A stretch of 64,000 nucleotides of DNA from Thermosynechococcus sp. CL-1 (GTDB lineage: Bacteria; Cyanobacteriota; Cyanobacteriia; Thermosynechococcales; Thermosynechococcaceae), in NCBI RefSeq assembly GCF_008386235.1, contig NZ_CP040671.1:1738001-1802000 (forward strand), in the 5' to 3' direction. The notes under the pieces were generated by a model that did not search any database, was not told where the DNA came from, and saw only the letters and a list, made by a program, of their open reading frames with translations. Positions 56,914 through 64,000 of the stretch are shown piece by piece. Position 1 is the stretch's first letter. Each line of letters opens with the position of its first letter. The position numbers and the translations under genes are program-made.

Positions 56914-57392
56914 AAACAGTTTTAGCGAGTGTGGCTACCTTAGGACTGATAGTTCCCCAAGCCCTTGCCCATGGGGTTGAGTTGCGCTACAAACCGCAAC
57001 AGGTGATTCACATTACAGCGCGCTATGACAGTGGCGAACCGATGGCAAATGCTAGGGTACAAGTCTTTGCCCCCGATCGCCCCCAACAGGCCGTCATCAG
57101 TGGTACCACCAATGCCCAAGGGGAGTTTCAATTTGTGCCCGATCGCCGCGGTCAGTGGCAGGTGCAGGTACGCCAAGGGGGACATGGCGGCCTACTCACG
57201 ATTCCGGTAGCGACCCATGCCCAAGCAACGGCTGAAGTTGCTCTTACCGCCGTTCCCGAACCGCCAAGAACGGTTTCCCTGAGTCAATACACTCCCGCAC
57301 AAATCACGGTCATGATCTTGGCAGTGCTCTGGGGTGCCATTGGCACGGCTTGTTTTGCTTGGTCGCGGCGGCGGCTGCCAGTGGAGTCGTAG
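56910..57392 (+). CDS. NikK-like periplasmic metal-transport accessory protein
   Basis: A 160-residue protein with a signal peptide (VLASVATLGLIVPQALA followed by HG), a carboxypeptidase-regulatory-like beta domain (YDSGEPMANARVQVFAPDRP, TNAQGEFQFVPDRRGQWQVQ) and a C-terminal membrane helix (ITVMILAVLWGAIGTACFAW). The mature N-terminus begins with HGVELRYK; a terminal histidine is typical for NikK/NikL/NikN-type partners of nickel ECF transporters. GGAGG lies 8 bases before the ATG. It is followed 2 bases later by the cbiM-type gene. Confidence 0.78.
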   Translation: MKTVLASVATLGLIVPQALAHGVELRYKPQQVIHITARYDSGEPMANARVQVFAPDRPQQAVISGTTNAQGEFQFVPDRRGQWQVQVRQGGHGGLLTIPVATHAQATAEVALTAVPEPPRTVSLSQYTPAQITVMILAVLWGAIGTACFAWSRRRLPVES

Positions 57393-57394
57393 TC

Positions 57395-58081
57395 ATGCAC
57401 ATCCCCGATGGTTTAGTGCCGCCCCTGTGGTGTGGACTGGGTTATGCCGGTAGCGGTGGTCTCCTGTGGTGGTCTTGCCGCCGTTTGCAGCGGGCAACGG
57501 TGGATCCGCTGGCGATCGTCCCTCGTTTGGCTCTATTATCCGCTGCCTTTTTTACCGCCTCTGCGGTTTATATCCCGCTGCCCCCCGCCAGTGTCCATCT
57601 CATGTTCCTTGGCAGTCTGGGGATTCTTTTGGGGGAAGGGGCAATGATAGCCGTGGTGGTGGGATTATTTCTACAGGCGGTGATGTTTGGTCATGGCGGG
57701 CTGACGACCTTGGGTCTCAATGCGCTGATCATGGGAATTCCAGCGCTCCTTGCCGCTGCTGTTTTTCGGGGGCTGTGGCATCGCTGTCCGTCAAAGGGGC
57801 GATCGCTCCTCGGGTTTATCCTTGGGGCGGGGGCTGTGCTGTTGGCTGTTCTCTTATTTGGCGCAGTGATTCTCCTGAGCCTGCCAGCACCCTTGGATCA
57901 ACAGCGGGAATGGCTAGCGATCGCTGCGATTGGGATTGCCCATTTGCCCCTTGCTATGTTGGAGGGAGTGGTCACGGCTTCACTGCTGGTCTTTTTGGCC
58001 AAAGTCAAGCCAGAATTCCTGTCCCAAGGCGTATGCTTTTCCCGTGAAAATTCTCCTTACCCTACTGCCGACCCTCGCTGA
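57395..58081 (+). CDS. cbiM: ECF-type Ni/Co transporter S component (CbiM/NikM)
   Basis: A 228-residue membrane protein starting MHIPDGLVPPLWCGLGYAG. The MHIPDG start is diagnostic: the N-terminal amine and His2 bind Ni2+ or Co2+ in NikM/CbiM. Further ligands may be the histidines in PPASVHLMFLGSLGILLGE and MFGHGGLTTLGLNALIMG. Seven helices are predicted. The T component (CbiQ) and ATPase (CbiO) are not in the window and would be needed for full transport, unless M works with partial modules. The end overlaps the next gene by 38 bases. Ni or Co cannot be told apart by sequence. Confidence 0.88.
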   Translation: MHIPDGLVPPLWCGLGYAGSGGLLWWSCRRLQRATVDPLAIVPRLALLSAAFFTASAVYIPLPPASVHLMFLGSLGILLGEGAMIAVVVGLFLQAVMFGHGGLTTLGLNALIMGIPALLAAAVFRGLWHRCPSKGRSLLGFILGAGAVLLAVLLFGAVILLSLPAPLDQQREWLAIAAIGIAHLPLAMLEGVVTASLLVFLAKVKPEFLSQGVCFSRENSPYPTADPR

Positions 58082-58973
58082 ACTCTACGGATTAATCTTT
58101 CTGTGCATGGGCATTGGCTATGGCAGTAGCCGTTTTTTGCCACCAACGACGGGGGCTTGGCTGGCGCAAGGGTTGTTCTGGGTGGGGACGCCCCTAACGG
58201 CATTTAGTTTTATTGTCACCACCCCGATTACGGGTCACAGTACGTTGGCTCCGCTATTGGCGTGGCTAGGAATGGGGATCGGCGTCAGCTTGGCGTGGCT
58301 GTGGTTGCAGCAATATCCCGCTCACACGCGGCAGGAGCAGGGCAGTTTTCTCTTGGCGACCATGGTGGGCAACACGGGTTTTATTGGCTTTCCCATTACT
58401 TGGCGACTGCTGGGGCAAGAGCACTTCAGTTGGGCGTTGTTTTTTGATCTGATGGGGACGCTCCTCATTTCCTATAGTGCTGGCATTGGCGTGGCGGCGA
58501 GTTTTGGCGATCGCGCCATTTCCATCGCAAAACTGCTGTGGCACATTGGCCGCAATCCAACCCTCTGGTGTGTGGGCTTGGGGCTGCTGTTGCGACAGTA
58601 CCCTCTACCGACGATCGCTCAACAGGGACTTTTAACCTTGGGGTGGTTAATGGTGATTGCTGGATTGATCTATATGGGCATCTGCCTCGGTGAGGCTCCC
58701 CTCAAACTCCGCTGGGAACGCATCATTCCCTGTCTGGCGATTAAGATGCTACTGGTGCCGCTGCTGCTGGGGGTAGGGTTAACTCTGATTGGGGTCACCG
58801 GGCTGCCGCGCCTCGGAATGGTGCTGCAAGCAGGCATGCCCCCTGCTTTTATGACGCTGATCTTGGCGGATGTTTATCACTTAGACCGCGCCTTTGCCGC
58901 CAGCTTAATTTTGACTAGTCTTTTTGCCTTAATTCTTTTCTTGCCCCTGTGGCTGGTGCTCTTTGCCGGCTAG
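58044..58973 (+). CDS. AEC family transporter (auxin efflux carrier type)
   Basis: A 309-residue membrane protein from GTG at 58044, with about ten helices (LYGLIFLCMGIGYGSSRFL, LLATMVGNTGFIGFPITWRL, LVPLLLGVGLTLIGVTGLPR, VLQAGMPPAFMTLILADVYH). The NTGFIGFP and AGMPPA motifs mark the crossing segments of AEC/BASS-fold transporters. The substrate is unknown. The gene overlaps cbiM, so it may be co-translated with the metal-uptake genes, though a functional link is not proven. Confidence 0.85.
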   Translation: MKILLTLLPTLAELYGLIFLCMGIGYGSSRFLPPTTGAWLAQGLFWVGTPLTAFSFIVTTPITGHSTLAPLLAWLGMGIGVSLAWLWLQQYPAHTRQEQGSFLLATMVGNTGFIGFPITWRLLGQEHFSWALFFDLMGTLLISYSAGIGVAASFGDRAISIAKLLWHIGRNPTLWCVGLGLLLRQYPLPTIAQQGLLTLGWLMVIAGLIYMGICLGEAPLKLRWERIIPCLAIKMLLVPLLLGVGLTLIGVTGLPRLGMVLQAGMPPAFMTLILADVYHLDRAFAASLILTSLFALILFLPLWLVLFAG

Positions 58974-58987
58974 GGGCATTGGGTTGC

Positions 58988-59089
58988 TTAATCGTCTGGG
59001 GTCAAACGCAACAGCAGGTACCCTGCGCCTAACCCAACTAGAACCAGCGTAAACGTAATTACCGCAGTATTGAAAATCTCTTCTGCCAT
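58988..59089 (-). CDS. petM: Cytochrome b6f complex subunit 7
   Basis: A 33-residue single-helix protein, [19 protein letters not shown] then [14 protein letters not shown]. Size, the N-terminal acidic pair and the [14 protein letters not shown] helix match PetM of cyanobacterial cytochrome b6f, which links the photosystems. GAGG lies 8 bases before the ATG at 59089. The gene falls between the convergent AEC gene (14 bases away) and a secreted-protein gene. The assignment is from recognition of the sequence; other tiny thylakoid subunits fit less well. Confidence 0.78.
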   Translation of the reverse strand: MAEEIFNTAVITFTLVLVGLGAGYLLLRLTPDD

Positions 59090-59140
59090 AGGGCGGCCTC
59101 AGCTAACAAGAACTCATTTTAACCAATTTGGCTCCTTTGC

Positions 59141-59503
59141 TTACCACGGCTCCAAAACAGGTTCCCGCAGCAGCTCATGGGTACCACGATTCACGGTCAA
59201 GAACATCCCGCGGGGTGTTTTGGTCAATAGATACGTGTACTCACCATTGACGGCTTCAAAATAGTACCCTTGAGGACTCCAATCCCGCAGGGGCAGCCGA
59301 ATTGATAGGCGCGGATCCTGCTTGTGTCGTGCCATATAGTAGGCGGGGCGATCGCCCCCACAGATATTCACCCAATAGCTACGGGTCTCCGTGGCCACAA
59401 AGGTACTTTCATAGGAGCGACAGGAGAGGGGGCGTGCCAGTGCCGACAGAGGTGTCAGGATTAACAAGGTTACAGCAGCAACTGTCTGCCCAAAGTATTT
59501 CAT
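59141..59503 (-). CDS. Secreted protein of unknown function
   Basis: A 120-residue protein with a clear signal peptide (YFGQTVAAVTLLILTPLSALA, cleavage likely after ALA). The mature part has two cysteines (PLSCRSYE and WVNICGG) that could form a disulfide bond, and aromatic-rich strands (AYYMARHKQDPRLSIRLPLR). I recognise no family. ATG at 59503 has GGAGA about 10 bases upstream. It is divergent from chlD and 51 bases upstream of petM on the same strand. Confidence 0.7.
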   Translation of the reverse strand: MKYFGQTVAAVTLLILTPLSALARPLSCRSYESTFVATETRSYWVNICGGDRPAYYMARHKQDPRLSIRLPLRDWSPQGYYFEAVNGEYTYLLTKTPRGMFLTVNRGTHELLREPVLEPW

Positions 59504-59617
59504 TAAGAGAGTTCTCCATGGGTTTCTAACTCCAGTCTAGCCAAGGAGGCGGGAAAGGGTTTCCACCCTCGGTAAGATAGATGATGACGACTGCTGTTTA
59601 CCTTCAACAGGGATGCA

Positions 59618-61621
59618 ATGACGCTCGCGATCGCCCCCTTTCCCATCACCGCCATCATTGGTCAAGAGGCTATTAAATTGGCGCTGCTGTTGGCCGCCGT
59701 TGATCCCGGTTTGGGGGGGGTGATCATTGCGGGGCGGCGGGGGACTGCCAAATCCGTCCTTGCGCGGGGTATTCATGCCCTATTGCCCCCCATTGAAGTC
59801 ATTGATCAAGGGGAGATCCCAGTACCGATCATTGCCAACCCCGATCCCGAACGTCCTCAAGACTGGGATAGCCGCTTGCAGGCTTGGCGCCAAAGCCATC
59901 CCGATGTCGCTTTGACCACCAAAGTGATTCCAGCCCCCTTTGTGCAAATTCCCCTAGGGGTCACCGAAGATCGCCTCTTGGGAGCCGTGGATGTGAGTCA
60001 ATCGGTGCAGCGGGGCGAAGCGGTCTTTCAGCCCGGCCTATTGGCGGCAGCCCACCGCGGCGTGCTCTATGTGGATGAAATCAATCTCTTGGATGAGCAG
60101 CTAGCCAATGTCCTGATGGCCGTGCTGAGTGCTGGGCGCAACCAAATTGAACGGGAGGGGATTAGTCTGGATCACCCCTGTCGTCCCCTGTTGATTGCCA
60201 CCTTTAATCCCGATGAGGGAGAAGTACCACCCCATCTGCTGGATCGGTTTGCGATCGCCCTATCGGCGGATACGGTTCTGGGCTTAGATGAGCGGGTTGC
60301 AGCGGTGGATCATGCCACCCAATTTGCTGATTCGCCCCAAGCCTTTTTGCAGCAGTACGATGCTGAGCTAGAGGATCTGCGCACCCAAATTATTCTGGCG
60401 CGGGAATGGCTCAAGGAGGTGAAAATTCAACGGCAGCAAATTGCCTATCTGGTCACCGAAGCCCTACGGGCGGGAGTGCAAGGCCATCGAGCAGAACTCT
60501 TTGCGGTGCGGGTGGCCAAAGCCCATGCTGCCCTGAATGGCCGCAGTGGGGTCAATGCCGAAGACCTACGCCGCGCTGTTGAACTCGTCATTGTGCCGCG
60601 AGCCACGCAACTGGAACCGCCGCCGGATCAACCACCACCGCCGCCGCCCCTCCCAGAGAATCAGCAGTCTGACCCCAAAGAAGAACCCGATGAACCAGAG
60701 ACACCACCGGAAGAGCAGCAGGAGACACCACCGATTCCTGAGGAATTTGTCTTTGAGGCCGATGGCACAGTCTTGGATGAGTCAGTGCTCTACTTTGCCC
60801 AACTGACCCAGCGCCAAGGGAAATCGGGGAGCCGTAGCCTGATTTATTCCCAAGATCGCGGTCGCTATATCCGCCCCATTTTGCCCCGTGGCCGAGGGGG
60901 TCGAATTGCGGTGGATGCCACCCTGCGCAGCGCCGCTCCCTACCAAAAATCCCGTCGCCTACGCCAACCCCAACGCCGCGTCATTGTTGAAAACAGTGAT
61001 CTGCGAATTAAACGTTTGGTACGCAAAGCGGGTGCCTTGATTATTTTTGTCGTGGATGCCTCTGGCTCAATGGCACTGAACCGCATGAATTCTGCCAAGG
61101 GCGCTGTTTTACGCCTATTGACCCAAGCCTATCAAAACCGCGATATGGTGGCGCTGATTCCCTTTCGTGGCGAGCAAGCAGAGGTGCTCCTACCCCCCAC
61201 CCGATCCATTGAAGCGGCACGGCGACGCCTTGAAACCCTGCCCTGTGGGGGTGGCTCTCCCCTTGCCCACGGTCTGACCCAAGCGGTGCGAGTGGGTTTG
61301 AATGCCAAACAAAGCGGTGAAATTGGTCAAGTGATGATTGTGGCCATTACCGATGGTCGAGGCAATATCCCCCTGAGCCGTTCCCTTGGCGAAACCATTC
61401 CGCCGGAGACCAAGCCCGATGTCAAAGCGGAAGTACTGGAAATTGCCGCTAAAATTCAAGCCTTGGGTCTGAAGCTCTTGGTGATTGACACCGAGAATAA
61501 GTTTGTTTCCACGGGGATGGGCAAAGAATTGGCACGGCAAGCGGGGGGTAAGTACTACCATTTGCCCAAGGCCACCGATCAGGCGATCGCCCAAGTGACA
61601 CAGAATGCCCTGCAATTTTAG
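59618..61621 (+). CDS. chlD: Magnesium chelatase subunit D
   Basis: A 667-residue subunit that, with ChlI and ChlH, inserts Mg2+ into protoporphyrin IX, the first committed chlorophyll step. The N-terminal half is an AAA+ domain with a P-loop-like [20 protein letters not shown] and [19 protein letters not shown] Pro/Glu-rich linker (residues about 328-380) follows. The C-terminal half is an integrin-I/vWA domain with the MIDAS motif [18 protein letters not shown]. The length is normal. ATG at 59618 has AGGGA 6 bases before. Confidence 0.97.
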   Translation: MTLAIAPFPITAIIGQEAIKLALLLAAVDPGLGGVIIAGRRGTAKSVLARGIHALLPPIEVIDQGEIPVPIIANPDPERPQDWDSRLQAWRQSHPDVALTTKVIPAPFVQIPLGVTEDRLLGAVDVSQSVQRGEAVFQPGLLAAAHRGVLYVDEINLLDEQLANVLMAVLSAGRNQIEREGISLDHPCRPLLIATFNPDEGEVPPHLLDRFAIALSADTVLGLDERVAAVDHATQFADSPQAFLQQYDAELEDLRTQIILAREWLKEVKIQRQQIAYLVTEALRAGVQGHRAELFAVRVAKAHAALNGRSGVNAEDLRRAVELVIVPRATQLEPPPDQPPPPPPLPENQQSDPKEEPDEPETPPEEQQETPPIPEEFVFEADGTVLDESVLYFAQLTQRQGKSGSRSLIYSQDRGRYIRPILPRGRGGRIAVDATLRSAAPYQKSRRLRQPQRRVIVENSDLRIKRLVRKAGALIIFVVDASGSMALNRMNSAKGAVLRLLTQAYQNRDMVALIPFRGEQAEVLLPPTRSIEAARRRLETLPCGGGSPLAHGLTQAVRVGLNAKQSGEIGQVMIVAITDGRGNIPLSRSLGETIPPETKPDVKAEVLEIAAKIQALGLKLLVIDTENKFVSTGMGKELARQAGGKYYHLPKATDQAIAQVTQNALQF

Positions 61622-61629
61622 CCACCAAT

Positions 61630-61655
61630 AAAAAACTCTCTCCCCAGTTAGAGAG
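61630..61655 (-). terminator. Probable terminator of the second groEL
   Basis: On the minus strand CTCTCT / AGAGAG (plus 61650-61655 and 61636-61641) forms a six-base stem with an eight-base loop, followed by six Ts (plus-strand A run 61630-61635). Alternative pairing with the adjacent GGAGAG is possible. It lies between groEL2 and the end of chlD. Confidence 0.7.
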
Positions 61656-61688
61656 GAGAGAACCTAGCAAACTATTGGGGCAGTAAGC

Positions 61689-63326
<1,638 letters not shown>

Positions 63327-63504
63327 CTATCCTTTAGTAACTTGGAGGTCATGATTGAGGGACTGCAAACTTAGCAGGCTTCAAGCCATTGTTTACAGTA
63401 CTGTGGAAAACCAGCTGAGGGCAATGGCAGAAAATGTAGGGGATTCCGCACTTGCTCGCGTACACTGGCAATAGACTGACAATAGATTAACAAGCTTCGC
63501 AGCC

Positions 63505-64000
63505 ATGACTGGCCGCCACCTCAATCAACAACGCCTACAGGTCTTCTTGTACGTCACCTTAATGCTCGGCATTGCCCTTGCAGCGGCCAAGGAGTATTTT
63601 TACTTGAACAATGGCCAAGGGGGGCAAGATTGGCAAATTGGTGCTCCACAGGTGGATGTCATTGCTGCTCAGCCAAAACGCTCCCTTGCGGAAATACGAG
63701 CCTTTGCCCTGCAATTGGTGAATCGCGATCGCCAGCTCAATGGACTGCCGCCCCTTGTTGCCGATGAATTACTGACAGAGGCAGCACAACGCCACGCCGA
63801 AGATATGCTCAAACGCCAATACTTTAGCCATACCAATCCCGATGGGCAATCCCCAATGGATCGCTTTATCGCCTTGGGGGGACGCGGTGGCGTCGGTGAA
63901 AATATCATGGAGCAGAAGGGCACCCCCGGCTTGGTGCTCAACTATAAGCTGATTGAGCGCTTCCAAAAAGGCTGGATGTATAGTGAGGGGCACCGCCAAA
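63505..64000 (+). CDS. CAP-domain (SCP/YkwD-like) exported protein, 5' part
   Basis: The frame opens at ATG 63505 and runs off the window, giving about 165 residues. A hydrophobic segment (LQVFLYVTLMLGIALAAA) near residues 10-28 is a membrane anchor or signal. From residue 55 the CAP domain shows FALQLVNRDRQLNGLPPLVA, AAQRHAEDMLKRQYFSHTNP, GGVGENIM and GWMYSEGHR, matching the CAP1-type helix, the metal-binding His and the Glu/His motifs. Such proteins are extracytoplasmic with unknown activity. It is divergent from groEL2. Confidence 0.88.
   Translation, partial: MTGRHLNQQRLQVFLYVTLMLGIALAAAKEYFYLNNGQGGQDWQIGAPQVDVIAAQPKRSLAEIRAFALQLVNRDRQLNGLPPLVADELLTEAAQRHAEDMLKRQYFSHTNPDGQSPMDRFIALGGRGGVGENIMEQKGTPGLVLNYKLIERFQKGWMYSEGHRQ

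Overview
The window is a stretch of cyanobacterial chromosome, almost certainly from a Thermosynechococcus-type thermophilic unicellular cyanobacterium. The basis is oxygenic photosynthesis genes with near-familiar sequences (psbD-psbC, psaM, petM, chlD, acsF, ndhC/ndhJ), two groEL genes, many cyanobacteria-only protein families (DUF3120, DUF3288, DUF3531, Npun_F0494) and frequent HIP1 palindromes (GCGATCGC). Genes are densely packed on both strands, with many 4-base start/stop overlaps inside operons and overlapping stop codons between convergent genes. I found no rRNA, tRNA, CRISPR array or intact insertion sequence.

Layout. 1-8.3 kb: end of a TauE/SafE-type permease, rbfA, the psbD-psbC operon with a clear terminator, then a leftward set of an M48 protease, SelO and a lipid-A-disaccharide-synthase-like protein. 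8.3-12.3 kb: the only clearly accessory and decayed region, with a transposase tail followed by a type ISP restriction-modification gene broken by at least seven lesions. 12.3-19.3 kb: purU, uvrA, the CIRCE-controlled groES-groEL operon and an orphan sugar-ABC permease. 19.7-27.8 kb: an exported MORN-repeat protein, folC, a methyltransferase relic, a Fur/Zur-type regulator, a GH116 glycosidase, a three-gene set (coiled coil, soluble histidine kinase, duplicated membrane protein) and psaM. 27.8-33.4 kb, leftward: GIDE-domain protein, DUF3120 and another membrane protein, secF, secD, pdhB.

33.6-48.1 kb: a degenerate YrdC-like protein, bioD with no ordinary start codon, GST, DUF3531, rsmB, a CPBP protease, clpS, lysS, ppk1, an ABC exporter, hisA, a DUF697 protein, a WecG-type glycosyltransferase and a J-domain protein. 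48.1-56 kb: DUF3288, dprA, ndhJ and ndhC (without ndhK), a fructokinase, acsF with a strong terminator, small conserved proteins, a dienelactone hydrolase and a thioredoxin-fold protein. 56.1-64 kb: a lipoprotein, a nickel/cobalt ECF-type uptake set (NikK-like and CbiM), an AEC transporter, petM, chlD, a second groEL and the start of an exported CAP-domain protein.

How the genes work together: photosystem II (psbD, psbC), photosystem I (psaM), cytochrome b6f (petM), NDH-1 (ndhC, ndhJ) and chlorophyll synthesis (chlD, acsF) form the photosynthetic core. groES/groEL and the second groEL, clpS, secDF, M48 and CPBP handle protein folding, export and turnover. The most unusual items are the step-by-step decay of the type ISP gene, the coiled-coil/kinase/duplicated-membrane-protein triad, the YrdC-like protein without its usual signature residues, and the bioD start.
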